The notes below the pieces were generated by a model that had not been told where the DNA came from, did not search any database, and worked only from the letters and a program-made list of their open reading frames with translations. From Allobaculum mucilyticum (lineage in GTDB: Bacteria > Bacillota_I > Bacilli_A > Erysipelotrichales > Erysipelotrichaceae), in contig NZ_CP078089.1 in assembly GCF_022701195.1 (NCBI RefSeq), positions 1,922,001 through 1,986,000 of the forward strand: DNA of 64,000 nucleotides, read 5' to 3'. The translations under genes and the position numbers were made by a program. Below, one piece after another: positions 25,478 through 36,566 of the stretch. Each line of letters opens with the position of its first letter. The first letter of the stretch is position 1.

Positions 25478-25948
25478 ATGCCTAGAAAAGGTCATATTGC
25501 GAAAAGGGACGTACTCCCGGATCCTATTTACAATTCCAAGCTCGTTACTCGTTTAATCAATAAAATCATGATTGACGGAAAACGTGGAACTGCACAGAAA
25601 ATTCTTTACAACGCCTTCGATATCGTCGAAGTTAAAACTGGCAAACAGCCAATGGAAGTTTTCGAGCAGGCGCTCGGAAACATTATGCCTCAGCTTGAGC
25701 TGAAGGTTCGCCGTGTCGGCGGTGCTAACTACCAGGTACCAGTTGAAGTTTCTGAAGAAAGAAGACTGACACTTGGTCTGCGCTGGCTCGTTAACTACGC
25801 TCGCCTGCGCAATGAAAAAACGATGGAACAGCGTCTTGCTGCAGAAATCATCGATGCCGCTAACGGTGTAGGTGCTTCTGTTAAACAGCGTGACAACGTT
25901 CACCGTATGGCTGAAGCCAACAAAGCATTTGCTCACTATCGCTGGTAA
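25478..25948 (+). CDS. rpsG: 30S ribosomal protein S7
   Basis: 156 residues, normal length. S7 nucleates assembly of the 30S head and touches the E-site tRNA. Starts [16 protein letters not shown] after AAAGGAG. Conserved segments [11 protein letters not shown] and the helical C-terminus are present. It is followed by a 159-bp gap before fusA in which I see no gene or clear signal. Confidence 0.98.
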   Translation: MPRKGHIAKRDVLPDPIYNSKLVTRLINKIMIDGKRGTAQKILYNAFDIVEVKTGKQPMEVFEQALGNIMPQLELKVRRVGGANYQVPVEVSEERRLTLGLRWLVNYARLRNEKTMEQRLAAEIIDAANGVGASVKQRDNVHRMAEANKAFAHYRW

Positions 25949-26107
25949 GCCGAATGCTGATCAGACTGGTCTGGGCGTTCTGCTCAGCCTGTCTCTGTAT
26001 CCTGATTCTATGGCGCTTCTTAGAAGCTGATTATAGAAAGATTTAACCGGTCAGAAGCTCCGGCTTCGGCCAAAAACTGGAAATTCAGTAATGAAAGGAT
26101 GTCGAAT

Positions 26108-28180
26108 ATGCCCAGAGAATACTCACTCCAGGATACCCGTAACATCGGTATCATGGCACACATCGACGCCGGCAAAACAACCACTACTGAACGTATCCTG
26201 TATTACGCAGGTGTAAACCACCGCATTGGTGAAACCCATGATGGTACTTCCACCATGGACTGGATGGACCAGGAAGCTGAACGCGGTATTACCATTACAT
26301 CTGCTGCTACAACCGTTCATTGGAACGGCAACCGCATCAACATCATCGACACTCCGGGTCACGTTGACTTCACTGTTGAAGTAGAACGTTCCCTGCGTGT
26401 CCTTGACGGTGCAGTTACAGTTCTTGATGCTAAAGCCGGTGTTGAACCACAGACAGAAACTGTCTGGCGTCAGGCCTCTGAATATGGAGTGCCCCGTATC
26501 GTTTTCGTCAACAAGATGGACTCGACCGGTGCAGACTTCCTGATGAGCTGCCAGACGATCGTAGACCGCCTCGGTGTTAAATCCACCCCGATTCAGCTCC
26601 CAATCGGTGCTGAGAGCGACTTTAAAGGCGTTATCGATCTGATCGAACGCAAAGCCATCTTCAATGAAGGCGAAAAGGGAATTAAAGTCGTTGAAAAAGA
26701 AATCCCTGAAGATATGATCGACCAGGTAGAAGAGTACAGAATGCAGCTGCTCGAATACCTGTCCGATTATGATGAGGACCTGATGATGCAGGTTCTCGAA
26801 GGCGAAGATCCTTCCGTTGAAGACATCAAACGCGTTCTGCGCAAAGCTGTCATCTCCGGCGAGTTCTTCCCAGTACTCTGCGGATCCGCTTATAAAGACA
26901 AAGGTGTTCAGCCGATGCTGGATGCAGTTGTAGATTATCTGCCTTCTCCGCTTGATGTACCTGCAATCAACGGAACAACCCTTGATGGCGAACCGGATGC
27001 ACGTCACTCTTCCGATGAAGAACCGTTCTCCGCTCTCGCGTTCAAGATCATGACCGATAAGTATGTTGGTAAGCTGACATTCTTCCGTGTTTATTCCGGT
27101 ACCGCTGATTCCGGCAGCTACATCCTCAACTCCACCAAAGATACTAAGGAACGTTTCGGTCGTATCATGCAGATGCATGCTAACAACCGTCGCGAAATCC
27201 CGAAGGTCTACTCCGGCGACATCGCCGCTGCAGTCGGTCTGAAAAACACAACAACTGGTGACACTCTGTGTGATCCGGAACATCCGATCATTCTTGAAAA
27301 GATGGAATTCCCGGAACCAGTTATCGAACTATCCCTCGAGCCAAAAACAAAAGCTGACCAGGACAAAATGGGTCTCGCTCTTGCTAAGCTCGCTGAAGAA
27401 GACCCGACTTTCAAAACCTACACGAACAAAGAAACAGGCCAGACTATCATCGCTGGTGTTGGTGAACTTCACCTCGACATCATCGTTGACCGTCTGCGCC
27501 GTGAGTTCAACGTAGATGCCAAGATCGGTAAACCACAGGTTGCTTACCGTGAAACAATCCGCAAAGCTGCCGAATGCGAAGGCAAATACATCCGTCAGTC
27601 CGGTGGTAAAGGTCAGTACGGTCACGTATGGATCAAATTCGAACCGAACGAAGAAGGAAAAGGCTACGAGTTCGTAGACGCTGTTGTCGGCGGAACCGTA
27701 CCGAAGGAATATATCAAACCGACCAACGAAGGTTTGCAGGATGCCCTTGAAAAAGGTGTCATCGCTGGCTACCCGATGATCGACGTCAAAGCTACTCTCT
27801 TTGACGGAAGCTACCATGATGTTGACTCCTCCGAACAGGCTTATAAGATTGCCGCTTCCATGGCTCTTCGTGAAGCTGCCAAGAAGTGCAATCCTGTTTT
27901 GCTCGAGCCGATCATGCTTGTAGAAGTTACTGCACCGGCGGATTACCTCGGTTCAGTAATGGGCGACGTTTCCAGCCGCCGCGGCCAGATCATTGATCAG
28001 GAAGAACGCGGAAATGCTGTCATCGTCCGTGCGCATATTCCTCTGTCGGAAATGTTCGGATATGTTACCGACCTCCGTTCCTTCACTCAGGGACGCGGCA
28101 ACTACTCGATGAAATTCGACCACTACTCTGAAGTGCCGAAATCGATTTCCGAGAAGATTATCGCAGAATCCGGCAAGTAG
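26108..28180 (+). CDS. fusA: Elongation factor G
   Basis: 690 residues. Translocase of the ribosome. ATG at 26108 ([12 protein letters not shown]) is preferred because AAAGGA at 26094-26099 is spaced for it; the ATG at 26099 overlaps that signal. G-domain motifs [17 protein letters not shown] and NKMD are present, followed by domains II-V ending in the usual [12 protein letters not shown] region. tuf follows 74 bp downstream with its own promoter. Confidence 0.98.
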   Translation: MPREYSLQDTRNIGIMAHIDAGKTTTTERILYYAGVNHRIGETHDGTSTMDWMDQEAERGITITSAATTVHWNGNRINIIDTPGHVDFTVEVERSLRVLDGAVTVLDAKAGVEPQTETVWRQASEYGVPRIVFVNKMDSTGADFLMSCQTIVDRLGVKSTPIQLPIGAESDFKGVIDLIERKAIFNEGEKGIKVVEKEIPEDMIDQVEEYRMQLLEYLSDYDEDLMMQVLEGEDPSVEDIKRVLRKAVISGEFFPVLCGSAYKDKGVQPMLDAVVDYLPSPLDVPAINGTTLDGEPDARHSSDEEPFSALAFKIMTDKYVGKLTFFRVYSGTADSGSYILNSTKDTKERFGRIMQMHANNRREIPKVYSGDIAAAVGLKNTTTGDTLCDPEHPIILEKMEFPEPVIELSLEPKTKADQDKMGLALAKLAEEDPTFKTYTNKETGQTIIAGVGELHLDIIVDRLRREFNVDAKIGKPQVAYRETIRKAAECEGKYIRQSGGKGQYGHVWIKFEPNEEGKGYEFVDAVVGGTVPKEYIKPTNEGLQDALEKGVIAGYPMIDVKATLFDGSYHDVDSSEQAYKIAASMALREAAKKCNPVLLEPIMLVEVTAPADYLGSVMGDVSSRRGQIIDQEERGNAVIVRAHIPLSEMFGYVTDLRSFTQGRGNYSMKFDHYSEVPKSISEKIIAESGK

Positions 28181-28191
28181 AATTCTCTATA

Positions 28192-28220
28192 TTGCTTTTA
28201 AAACACGAATAAACTAGAAT
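28192..28220 (+). promoter_or_regulatory. Promoter of tuf
   Basis: TTGCTT at 28192-28197, 17-bp spacer, TAGAAT at 28215-28220, ahead of a strong AGGAGG 8 nt before tuf. This would allow EF-Tu to be made in excess over EF-G. Confidence 0.6.
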
Positions 28221-28254
28221 AATCACAGTCTGAAAGAAACTCTAGGAGGATATA

Positions 28255-29439
28255 ATGGCTAAGGCAAAATTTGACAGAAGCAAAACACATGTCAACATTG
28301 GAACCATCGGTCACGTTGACCATGGTAAAACCACTCTGACCGCTGCGATCACATCCGTTCTCTCCGGCAAAGGTATGGCTGAGAAAACTGATTACGATCA
28401 GATCGACGGCGCTCCAGAAGAAAAAGAACGCGGTATTACTATCAACACCGCACACGTTGAGTACCAGACAGATACCCGTCACTATGCACACGTAGACTGC
28501 CCGGGTCACGCTGACTATATCAAAAACATGATCACTGGTGCAGCTCAGATGGACGGCGCTATCCTCGTAGTTGCTGCTACTGATGGACCTATGCCTCAGA
28601 CACGTGAGCACATCCTGCTCGCTCGTCAGGTAGGCGTACCTAAAATGGTAGTATTCCTGAACAAATGCGACATGGTTGATGACGAAGAACTTATCGACCT
28701 CGTTGAAATGGAAATCCGTGAACTGCTCGATGAGTACGAATTCGACGGTGACAACACTCCAATCATCCGTGGATCCGCACTGAAAGCTCTCGAAGGCGAT
28801 CCAAAATGGACTCCAGCTATCGAAGAACTGATGAATGCAGTTGACTCCTGGATCGACGATCCAGTTCGTGACGTTGACAAACCATTCCTGATGGCTGTCG
28901 AAGATGTTATGACTATCTCCGGCCGTGGTACTGTAGCTACAGGTCGTGTAGAGCGTGGTACAGCTCACCTGTCCGACAACGTTGAAATCGTTGGTATCAA
29001 ACCAACCCGTACAACTGTTCTGACTGGTCTTGAAATGTTCCACAAACAGCTCGACGAAGCTCGTGCTGGTGACAACATCGGTGCTCTGCTCCGTGGTGTT
29101 GCACGTGACGAAGTACAGCGTGGACAGGTTCTTGCTAAACCAGGATCTGTACATCCTCACACAAAATTTAAAGCTCAGGTTTACGTACTGAGCAAAGAAG
29201 AAGGTGGACGTCATACTCCATTCGTTTCCAACTATCGTCCTCAGTTCTACTTCCGTACAACTGACGTAACTGGTGTTATCACTCTGCCAGAAGGCGTTGA
29301 GATGGTTATGCCTGGCGATAACGTTGAAATGAACGTTGAGCTGATCGCTCCTATCGCTATCGAAAACGGTACTACATTCTCCATCCGTGAGGGCGGACAT
29401 ACTGTAGGTGCTGGTAACGTTACTGAAATCGTTGAGTAA
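28255..29439 (+). CDS. tuf: Elongation factor Tu
   Basis: 394 residues. Delivers aminoacyl-tRNA to the ribosome. G-domain motifs [17 protein letters not shown] and NKCDMVDD, effector region ERGITI, and the C-terminal barrel domains are all intact. Start follows TAGGAGG. It ends the str cluster with a strong terminator. No other tuf gene is in this window. Confidence 0.99.
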   Translation: MAKAKFDRSKTHVNIGTIGHVDHGKTTLTAAITSVLSGKGMAEKTDYDQIDGAPEEKERGITINTAHVEYQTDTRHYAHVDCPGHADYIKNMITGAAQMDGAILVVAATDGPMPQTREHILLARQVGVPKMVVFLNKCDMVDDEELIDLVEMEIRELLDEYEFDGDNTPIIRGSALKALEGDPKWTPAIEELMNAVDSWIDDPVRDVDKPFLMAVEDVMTISGRGTVATGRVERGTAHLSDNVEIVGIKPTRTTVLTGLEMFHKQLDEARAGDNIGALLRGVARDEVQRGQVLAKPGSVHPHTKFKAQVYVLSKEEGGRHTPFVSNYRPQFYFRTTDVTGVITLPEGVEMVMPGDNVEMNVELIAPIAIENGTTFSIREGGHTVGAGNVTEIVE

Positions 29440-29462
29440 TCGTTGCACTCACAACTGTTATT

Positions 29463-29497
29463 AACAGGGGATCTGAAAAGATCTCCTGTTTTTTTTG
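29463..29497 (+). terminator. Terminator after tuf
   Basis: AACAGGGGATCT, loop GAAA, AGATCTCCTGTT, then eight T. Confidence 0.92.
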
Positions 29498-30051
29498 CGT
29501 TTACCAGAACAGAAGATTCAGAAAGCAGCCGGAAGAATGCGACGGCTTTATCCAGCGCCGATCACTCCGGATCGGATACCAGCTTTCCTTGATTCCCCGG
29601 ATCTCTCAGTCGAAGCTTCTTGTTAGAGAGAATCTGGCTCTAAATGAAGGAAGAACACGATAAAGATGGCTGAATCACCGCTGCAATGGCATGAGGAAAC
29701 TTCTCTTCCTGGCTTCGAAGCTTAAAGATCTGTACCAGAGGGATTCGATACAGCTTTATCGAAGAAAATGCAAGAAAAGGGCAGAAACTGACGTTGACAG
29801 CATCGTTCCAGACATTTCATCGGAAGATTGCCGTTAAATCACAGCTGAATTATGTGTAAGGGTTTACAACGCATAAATGATTCAAAAGTACTCTAATAAG
29901 AATGCAAATATGTACAAATATAGATTCAATGTTTTTACATCAAATCAAGCATTTAGAACGACAAGGAAAAAACTTTCCTGAAAATTAATGAATTTCAAAT
30001 AATTTTCGTTATTTATGGGATAATAGGGCGGAAAGGAGTGTTTCTCACATT
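29498..30051. other. Intergenic region without recognisable gene
   Basis: 554 bp between tuf and the permease. No frame longer than a few dozen codons looks coding. A GATAAT at about 30019-30024 could be the -10 of the permease promoter, but I see no good -35. The rest may be eroded sequence. Confidence 0.5.
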
Positions 30052-31518
30052 ATGAATTCATCAACAACCTCAGCCGGTTCTGATGCTAAAAAGATCACCT
30101 GGCTGACTTTGGCGTTCATGGCGTTCTCCACAGTCTGGGGCTTTGGTAACGTCGTTAATGGATTCGGTTACTTTAACGGTACGCAGGTCATTTTCTCCTG
30201 GATCATGATGTTTGCGCTGTACTTCGTACCGTATGCTCTGATGGTCGGTGAACTTGGATCCGCCTTCAAGACAGCAGGCGGCGGAGTTACCAGCTGGGTA
30301 CTCGAAACCACGAACCCAAAACTCGCGTATTACGCGGGCTATACCTACTGGGTAGTCCATATTCCTTACATCGCTTCGAAAGGAAGCGGCGGTCTGAAGG
30401 CTCTTGCCTGGATGACTCTGCAGAATGACTGGTATGATTCGCTGCCAGCATGGCAGGTTCAGCTTGCCACTGGTGTTGTCTTCGTGATCTTCCTCTGGGT
30501 TGCATCCCGCGGTCTGACAACGCTGAAAGTTCTTACCTCCCTTGCCGGAACAAGTATGTTCATCATGTCCCTGCTCTACATCGTCATGATGTTCGCTGCA
30601 CCTGCAATTAACCCAGGCGCTACGTTCGCACCGCTCGACTGGAGCTGGGAACACCTGATTCCACAATTTAACTGGCAGTACTTTACTTCACTGTCGATTC
30701 TCGTATTCGCAGTTGGCGGATGTGAAAAGATTTCCCCATATGTTAACAAAGTTAAAGACCCAGGCAAAGACTTCCCGAAAGGCATGATCGCTCTTGCAAT
30801 CATGGTCGTTGCCTGCGCGATCCTCGGAACCATTGCAATGGGTATGATGTTCGACTCTCACCTGATCGAAACAGATGCTGAGTTCCAGCAGAACTTTATC
30901 GCAAACGGTGCATATGAGTGTTTCCGCAAACTTGGCGAATACTACCACGCTGGTGACCTGTTCGTTATCTTCTACGGTGCCTGCAATGCGATTGGTCAGT
31001 TCTCTACTCTGGTTCTTTCCATTGATGCTCCTCTGCGTATGCTGCTTGATGACGAAAGCGCACGCCAGTTCGTTCCGAAATCCCTGCTCAAAAAGAACAA
31101 ATACGGAACTTACACAAACGGTATTATCCTCGTTGGTATCCTCTCCGGATCCATCATTGCGATTCAGCTCCTCGGCAAAAACGCTGCCGATATCATTACC
31201 TGGCTTACAAAGCTGAACTCTGTCTGCATGCCGATGCGTTACCTCTGGGTATTCTTCGCATACATCATGCTGCGCAAAGCTGCTGCCGGACGCTTCCACA
31301 GCGATTACGTCTTTGTTAAAAACAAAAACTTCGCAATCGTCTGCGGTGCATGGTGCTTCTTCGTTACAGCATTCTGCTGCATCCTCGGTGTTTATGTTGC
31401 TGGTGATACAACACGTACAATCCTCAACATCGCTGCTCCGGTTGTCCTCCTTCTCTTAGGTCTGATCATGCCGGAAATCCGCAAAGCTCAGGACGCAAAA
31501 GAAGCTGCTAAAAAATAA
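30052..31518 (+). CDS. Amino acid permease, APC superfamily
   Basis: 488 residues with about 12 hydrophobic segments, the standard APC layout. The first helix carries WGFGNVVNGFGY, where APC proteins bind the amino acid backbone, and the following GELGSAFKTAGGGVTSWV segment matches the helix 2-3 region. It most resembles the YjeM/GadC-type branch; the substrate cannot be told. GGAAAGGAG lies about 12 nt before ATG, slightly far. Monocistronic, with a terminator downstream. Confidence 0.88.
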   Translation: MNSSTTSAGSDAKKITWLTLAFMAFSTVWGFGNVVNGFGYFNGTQVIFSWIMMFALYFVPYALMVGELGSAFKTAGGGVTSWVLETTNPKLAYYAGYTYWVVHIPYIASKGSGGLKALAWMTLQNDWYDSLPAWQVQLATGVVFVIFLWVASRGLTTLKVLTSLAGTSMFIMSLLYIVMMFAAPAINPGATFAPLDWSWEHLIPQFNWQYFTSLSILVFAVGGCEKISPYVNKVKDPGKDFPKGMIALAIMVVACAILGTIAMGMMFDSHLIETDAEFQQNFIANGAYECFRKLGEYYHAGDLFVIFYGACNAIGQFSTLVLSIDAPLRMLLDDESARQFVPKSLLKKNKYGTYTNGIILVGILSGSIIAIQLLGKNAADIITWLTKLNSVCMPMRYLWVFFAYIMLRKAAAGRFHSDYVFVKNKNFAIVCGAWCFFVTAFCCILGVYVAGDTTRTILNIAAPVVLLLLGLIMPEIRKAQDAKEAAKK

Positions 31519-31551
31519 TCCGGATTAACTGCTTAATCCCTGAATTTCAAA

Positions 31552-31606
31552 AACAGAAGACGGAACTTTCTTCCTTTACAGAAAAGGAAAAGGCTCTGTC
31601 TTTTTT
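31552..31606 (+). terminator. Terminator after the permease gene
   Basis: An imperfect long stem (ACAGA ... TTCCTTT, loop, AAAGGAA ... TCTGT) followed by six T. Confidence 0.65.
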
Positions 31607-31740
31607 CGTTTGATAGTAAAGACAGTCTCACAGCCAGAGCGGATAAAAGCTCACACCTGGAACAGCCGCTCTGGAAGGACTCGCGTTTTTTGTCTGTGCT
31701 GTGAATATGTTAAAGTCTTTCTAAAGGAGGAAGTATTTCA

Positions 31741-33060
31741 ATGTCCTATACAGATTTTGCTCACAGCCTGACCGCCTTTATTCAGGACTGCCCGAGCATG
31801 TTCCATTCAGTTGCTGCTATTGCCAAAGAACTCAAAGCCAAAGGGTTCAGCGAACTGCGTGAAAAAGATTCCTGGAACCTCGAAGCAGGCAAGGGATATT
31901 ACACAATCCGCAACAACAGCTCCATCATCGCATTTGCTATTCCAGAAAATTTAACCGACTACCATTTCCAGATGAGCGCCGCCCATACCGACTCTCCTAC
32001 ATTCAAAATCAAAGCCGTTCCGGAACTGAACGGACCAGCTGAATACCTTCGACTGAATGTAGAAGCCTACGGCGGAATGATTGATTCCACATGGCTTGAC
32101 CGTCCGCTGACAATCGCTGGCCGTGTACTCGTCGAGAACGAAGACCGCCTTGAAAGCCGTCTGTTCTATATGGATGAAGATATTCTGACTATCCCGAACG
32201 TACCTATTCACTTTAACCGTCAGGTCAATGACGGCTATGCATTCAACCGTCAGATCGATCTGATGCCTCTGTTCTCCTGTGGAGAAATGAAAAAAGGTTC
32301 CTTCGATGCAATGGTTGCTGATGTCCTCGGTGTTAAAGTCGAAGACATCAAAGGAAAAGACCTGTTCCTGGTTAACCGTCAGAAAGGTCTGCTCTGGGGA
32401 TACAAAGATGAGTTTGTCTCCAGCCCGAAACTCGATGACCTCGAATGCGCCTATACAACACTGCAGGGCTTCCTGGCTTCCGCACACAAAGACAAAATTG
32501 ATGTCTACTGCTGCTTCGATAACGAGGAAGTCGGATCCAACACCAAACAGGGAGCAATGTCCACATTCCTGAAAGATACGCTTCGCCGGATCAATGCAGG
32601 ACTTGGAAAGAGCGAAGAAGACTACATGCGCGCAGTATCCAAGAGCTTCCTTGTTTCTGCTGACAATGGTCATGCTGTTCATCCAAACCATCCTGAAAAG
32701 ACTGATGAAGGCAACACTGTCTTCATGAACAAAGGTCCGATCATCAAAGAAGCTGCAAACCAGAAGTACACAACCGATGCCTTCTCCAGAGCTGTCTTTG
32801 TACGCATCTGCGAAAAAGCCGGTGTACCTGTTCAGTTCTTTGCCAACCGTTCGGATATCGTCGGCGGTTCCACTCTTGGCAACCTGTCCAATACACAGGT
32901 GTCTGTTCATGCAGTAGACATCGGACTGGCTCAGCTCGCTATGCACTCTTCTTTTGAAACAGGCGGAGCCAAAGACCCGTACTACCTCTATGAGGCTTTG
33001 AAGACTTACTTCAACACTGTCATCGATATCGATGGTGCAGATACGGTAACCTTCCGTTAA
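31741..33060 (+). CDS. apeB: M18-family aminopeptidase
   Basis: 439 residues. Cytosolic zinc aminopeptidase that removes N-terminal residues, often acidic or neutral. Metal ligand region SAAHTDSP (His82), the FDNEEVGS motif with the catalytic glutamate, and the NGHAVHPNHPEK segment are all present. AAAGGAGGA precedes the ATG. Its stop overlaps the start of the next gene by one base (TAATG), which implies co-translation with the membrane protein that follows. Confidence 0.94.
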   Translation: MSYTDFAHSLTAFIQDCPSMFHSVAAIAKELKAKGFSELREKDSWNLEAGKGYYTIRNNSSIIAFAIPENLTDYHFQMSAAHTDSPTFKIKAVPELNGPAEYLRLNVEAYGGMIDSTWLDRPLTIAGRVLVENEDRLESRLFYMDEDILTIPNVPIHFNRQVNDGYAFNRQIDLMPLFSCGEMKKGSFDAMVADVLGVKVEDIKGKDLFLVNRQKGLLWGYKDEFVSSPKLDDLECAYTTLQGFLASAHKDKIDVYCCFDNEEVGSNTKQGAMSTFLKDTLRRINAGLGKSEEDYMRAVSKSFLVSADNGHAVHPNHPEKTDEGNTVFMNKGPIIKEAANQKYTTDAFSRAVFVRICEKAGVPVQFFANRSDIVGGSTLGNLSNTQVSVHAVDIGLAQLAMHSSFETGGAKDPYYLYEALKTYFNTVIDIDGADTVTFR

Positions 33061-33722
33061 TGGCACTGTTTGGATCCAAAACCAGGAAAGAAAAACCTGA
33101 TACATCCTGGAATACCAAAGCGCTGATCCGTAAGACCGAGTCGCTGGCTGATGATACGCAGTTTTCCAATGCGTTCTCTCAGATCGAGCGCTCACCGGAA
33201 TCTGCCGGCATGAAACATCTGCTGATAAACTGGGTTGCCGACGAGCGGCTTGACGGACGGAAAGTCCCCGACAAGCTGTTCTCCCGGAAAAAGAGTCTTT
33301 CGTTCCGCGAAAGCGTAAAACGCTATATGACGGAAGACAGAGGAACATTCCGGATCAGCGGTATCGTTGCAGCGTTCTCGATGGTTCTTGTTTGTTCATT
33401 CTTTCGCAACTGGATGATGGACAGCTATCTGGTGAACTTCTCCGTAGATGCCATTGTGGCTGCCATTGGTGCAGGACTTGCACTGATCAACCTGCGTACG
33501 CAGTTCATGATTGCCGGCTGGTATGGCAAAGTGCTGGACTACGAGCTGACCGACGGCGTCGCGCTTCTGCTCTGGTTCATGCTCACACAGGTGTTCCACG
33601 GCTTTGATACATCGATTCTTGTTTTCCTGGCTGCTTATATCTTTAATCTGGTCCGCTTCAGAAAAGCGCAGAACAAGTTTATTGAAGAAAACCATTTCGA
33701 CGTCACGCTTCCTAAGCGCTGA
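33060..33722 (+). CDS. Membrane protein of unknown function
   Basis: 220 residues. A charged cytosolic N-terminal region of about 100 residues is followed by three to four hydrophobic segments (about 101-120, 128-145, 163-180, 184-197) and a short charged tail. I do not recognise a family. It starts at the overlapping ATG of the aminopeptidase stop and ends before a strong terminator, so the two genes form an operon. Confidence 0.8.
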   Translation: MALFGSKTRKEKPDTSWNTKALIRKTESLADDTQFSNAFSQIERSPESAGMKHLLINWVADERLDGRKVPDKLFSRKKSLSFRESVKRYMTEDRGTFRISGIVAAFSMVLVCSFFRNWMMDSYLVNFSVDAIVAAIGAGLALINLRTQFMIAGWYGKVLDYELTDGVALLLWFMLTQVFHGFDTSILVFLAAYIFNLVRFRKAQNKFIEENHFDVTLPKR

Positions 33723-33782
33723 GACTGAAGAGATGCTCTTCAGATACGTTCTGCAGCATCAGAAACAGATCTGCCCGTACAG

Positions 33783-33818
33783 AACCCCGCAGGGATGCTC
33801 TCTGCGGGGTTTTGCTTT
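33783..33818 (+). terminator. Terminator after the aminopeptidase operon
   Basis: AACCCCGCAG, loop, CTGCGGGGTT, then TTGCTTT. Confidence 0.9.
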
Positions 33819-34266
33819 CTCAGGGAAGTCTATGCCCTTAATCTTTTTTCTCGCCTGGATCCGCCGGATCTGCAGGGCTGCCGGATTGATTGAATCGGCA
33901 CGCAGCATCCGGGCTTCCGTCTCTTTTTATCTCTATATATAAGAAGAGATGCAGAGAACCTGTATAAGAGGGCTGTGGTACAGGCGGACAGCGGCAGATC
34001 AAGAGGGGAATTTTCATAGAGAACCGGGTAAATGGACCCTAAAGCCGACAATACGCGGAGCAGACTGAGCGGATTTGCAAAATATCGGAAATTACAGCAG
34101 AAAAGGACAATGATTTGCCTCTCAAAACCCATCTGCGATATCTTTATAGAGTTCTGACAGAACCCTGTGCAAAACAGGACAGGAATTGAACCGCTAAGGA
34201 CAAATACGACGTCCTTTGCGACGACATTCTGGAAGACGGTCATTACACGGGAGTGGGAATGAAAAA
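33819..34266. other. Intergenic region without recognisable gene
   Basis: No frame on either strand has start, ribosome binding site and plausible protein character. A 137-codon minus-strand frame here is cysteine-rich and of low coding quality, and I do not accept it. Confidence 0.5.
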
Positions 34267-34298
34267 CCCCCTTTCAGAATACTGAAAGGGCTTTCTTG
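34267..34298. terminator. Hairpin upstream of the S10 operon, possibly bidirectional
   Basis: CCCCTTTCAG, loop AATA, CTGAAAGGG, followed by CTTTCTT on the plus strand and preceded by AAAAA, which is a T run on the minus strand. It may insulate the S10 promoter from upstream transcription. Confidence 0.6.
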
Positions 34299-34365
34299 GA
34301 GCATAAACCGGATTTGTGCTTAATGTACGGGCAAAAACATGAAAAAAATTGTTTGAGAATGCGTG

Positions 34366-34401
34366 TTGACAGTTGTAATGGCCTGTTTCGTCTGTTAGAA
34401 T
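34366..34401 (+). promoter_or_regulatory. Promoter of the S10-spc operon
   Basis: TTGTAA at 34373-34378, 17-bp spacer, TAGAAT at 34396-34401 with an extended -10 (TGT before it). A second consensus hexamer TTGACA at 34366-34371 overlaps upstream but is too far to pair well. The following 115-nt leader has a small hairpin GCACT/AGTGC (34408-34424) and an ACCCA/TGGGT pair (34435-34465). Confidence 0.65.
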
Positions 34402-34516
34402 AATCCGGCACTGCGAAGAAGTGCGAGGTTGCTGACCCACTGAAATACGTTGTCATGGAATGGGTTGGGGAATTCGCATGGAGCATGTTTATCAAGAATA
34501 AACGAAAGGAGTAACC

Positions 34517-34828
34517 ATGGCAAAAAACACAATGAGAATCCGCTTGAAAGCGTACGAGCATCGCATTCTGGACGACAGCGCCAAAAAGATTGTCGAAGCC
34601 GCTCAGAAACACGGTGCCAAGAAAGTGGTTGGACCTGTACCTCTGCCAACAGAAAAACAGGTCGTGACCATCCTTCGTGCGGTTCACAAGTACAAAGATT
34701 CCCGGGAACAGTTCGAGATTCGCACTCATAAGCGTCTGATCGAAATTGTTTCGCCCAACAAGGAAACCATCGATGCACTGCAGAGACTGGAACTGCCCAG
34801 CGGCGTTGACATCGAAATCAAACTTTAA
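34517..34828 (+). CDS. rpsJ: 30S ribosomal protein S10
   Basis: 103 residues, full length. S10 belongs to the 30S head and also to antitermination complexes with NusB. Conserved [13 protein letters not shown] start and the GVDIEIKL end are present. GAAAGGAG precedes the ATG. First gene of the S10 cluster; its stop overlaps the Shine-Dalgarno region of rplC. Confidence 0.98.
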   Translation: MAKNTMRIRLKAYEHRILDDSAKKIVEAAQKHGAKKVVGPVPLPTEKQVVTILRAVHKYKDSREQFEIRTHKRLIEIVSPNKETIDALQRLELPSGVDIEIKL

Positions 34829-34842
34829 TGGAGGAAGTCATC

Positions 34843-35532
34843 GTGAAAGGTTTGTTAGGAAGAAAGTTAGGGATGACACAGGTCTTCACGGAAGACGGAG
34901 TCCTGATTCCTGTAACTGTAATCGAAGCCGAACCCAACATCGTACTGCAGGTTAAAACCGTTGATTCCGACGGATACAACGCTGTACAGCTTGGTTTCGA
35001 AGACGTAAAAGAAAAACGCTCGACAAAACCTGAAATCGGCCACGCTAAAAAAGCTGGAACCGGTCCAAAACGTTTTGTCCGCGAAGTACGCGACTGTGAC
35101 CTGACCGTTCAGCCAGGCGACGCAGTCAGCGTAGATATCTTTGCTGCTGGTGAGCAGGTTGACGTAATCGGCACATCCAAAGGTAAAGGTTACATGGGTA
35201 CCATCTACCGCAACAATGCGCACCAGGGCCCAAAAACACATGGTGGATCCAAGAACATCCGTCACATCGGATCTCTTGCTACCAACGGTATTACTTCCCG
35301 TCAGGGACGCATCATGAAAGGCACTGCAATGCCTGGTCATGAAGGTCACAAGCGTACAACCGCTCAGAACCTGACTGTTATCAAAGTTGATCCGGAAAAC
35401 AACTACGTCCTGATTAAAGGAAATGTTCCTGGACCAAAAAAAGGCATGGTCATGATCCGTACGGCCAAAGCCTCCAAAGGCGATAAGGAACCTGTTGTTC
35501 TGATCAACCGCAAAGAGGAGGGAGCAGAATAA
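34843..35532 (+). CDS. rplC: 50S ribosomal protein L3
   Basis: 229 residues. The start is taken as GTG at 34843 ([15 protein letters not shown]) because GGAGG at 34830-34834 is spaced 8 nt from it. An in-frame ATG at 34828 overlaps the rpsJ stop and lies upstream of that signal. L3 reaches the peptidyl transferase centre; the loop [11 protein letters not shown] and [15 protein letters not shown] match the family. Its stop overlaps rplD by one base. Confidence 0.96.
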   Translation: MKGLLGRKLGMTQVFTEDGVLIPVTVIEAEPNIVLQVKTVDSDGYNAVQLGFEDVKEKRSTKPEIGHAKKAGTGPKRFVREVRDCDLTVQPGDAVSVDIFAAGEQVDVIGTSKGKGYMGTIYRNNAHQGPKTHGGSKNIRHIGSLATNGITSRQGRIMKGTAMPGHEGHKRTTAQNLTVIKVDPENNYVLIKGNVPGPKKGMVMIRTAKASKGDKEPVVLINRKEEGAE

Positions 35533-36161
35533 TGGCACTCATCGATGTAATCAACCAGAAGGGCGAAGTTGTCGGCTCCTACGATCTCAAGGACGAAATC
35601 TTTGCCATTGAACCGCATAAAGACGCGCTCTACGAAGCCGTTAAAATGCAGCAGGCCGGCAAGCGTCAGGGTACTCACTCTGTAAAAGGCCGCAGCGAAG
35701 TTTCCGGCGGCGGACGCAAGCCATACCGTCAGAAAGGCACAGGCCGTGCCCGTCAGGGTTCGATCCGTGCAGCTCAGTGGAGAGGCGGCGGAATTGTATT
35801 CGGCCCGACTCCAAGAGACTATTCCTACAGAATCAACAAGAAAGTTCGCCGTCTGGCTCTGAAATCTGCTCTTTCCAGCAAAGTTCTTGATAAAGAGTTC
35901 GGCGTTCTCGACCAGATCCTGATCGAACAGCCCAAAACTAAAGAGTTTACCGCAATCATCAAAGCAATCGAAGCTCCAACCAAGACACTGTTTGTTGTTG
36001 GAATGGATGAGGACAGCGACAACGCTTACCTTTCCGCCCGTAACATTCCGGATGTCATGATGATGAACTCGAAGGGCATCAATGTTTACGATCTGCTGAA
36101 TGCTAACAAAGTCTTCATGACTCAGCAGGCTGTAAAAGAAGTAGAGGAGGCTCTCGCGTAA
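35532..36161 (+). CDS. rplD: 50S ribosomal protein L4
   Basis: 209 residues. Lines the peptide exit tunnel. The tunnel loop [19 protein letters not shown] is intact. GAGGAGGG lies before the ATG, which overlaps the rplC stop; its own stop overlaps rplW by one base. In some bacteria L4 represses this operon; I see no proven L4 site in the leader. Confidence 0.97.
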   Translation: MALIDVINQKGEVVGSYDLKDEIFAIEPHKDALYEAVKMQQAGKRQGTHSVKGRSEVSGGGRKPYRQKGTGRARQGSIRAAQWRGGGIVFGPTPRDYSYRINKKVRRLALKSALSSKVLDKEFGVLDQILIEQPKTKEFTAIIKAIEAPTKTLFVVGMDEDSDNAYLSARNIPDVMMMNSKGINVYDLLNANKVFMTQQAVKEVEEALA

Positions 36162-36454
36162 TGAAAGACTACAGAGACGTCCTGATCCGTCCGGTCATCA
36201 CCGAGCAGTCGGTAGCCGCGATGGACAAAGACCGCAAATACACCTTCGAAGTTCCCAAAACAACCAATAAAATTGAAGTCCGCCAGGCTGTTGAAAACCT
36301 GTTCGGCGTCAAGGTTGAAAAGGTGAACATCTCCAATACGAAACCTCACACAAAACGCAGAGGCCGTTCGGTCGGCGTTGTCGGCGGTTTCAAAAAAGCA
36401 GTCGTTACTCTTAAAGACGGCGAAACAATCGATATCTTCGGCGAAGAAGAGTAA
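36161..36454 (+). CDS. rplW: 50S ribosomal protein L23
   Basis: 97 residues. Sits at the tunnel exit and docks the signal recognition particle and trigger factor. Conserved RPVITEQS and TFEV segments and the KVEKVNISNTKPH turn are present. GAGGAGG precedes the ATG, which overlaps the rplD stop. A 112-bp gap before rplB is unusually long for this cluster and contains no clear signal. Confidence 0.97.
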   Translation: MKDYRDVLIRPVITEQSVAAMDKDRKYTFEVPKTTNKIEVRQAVENLFGVKVEKVNISNTKPHTKRRGRSVGVVGGFKKAVVTLKDGETIDIFGEEE

Positions 36455-36566
36455 TCTGCTGCAAAGCAATCGGTCTGGCATCTGAGTGATACACAAAGAT
36501 GCAGGGCCATCAGGAAGAAGCCGCTATTTCCTGAATAAATATCGCGAATGAGAGGAGAAAACGTTT

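Noticed and set aside
26099-26107. ATG three codons upstream for fusA
   Set aside because: It overlaps the AAAGGA signal, and the family start MPREYSL lies at 26108.
26123-29448. Long antisense frames over fusA and tuf
   Set aside because: Same cause: strongly biased codon use in highly expressed genes leaves the opposite strand free of stops. No start signals or domains.
33830-34243. 137-codon minus-strand frame between the aminopeptidase operon and S10
   Set aside because: No ribosome binding site, no domain, and low-quality composition; the region lies between terminators and a promoter.
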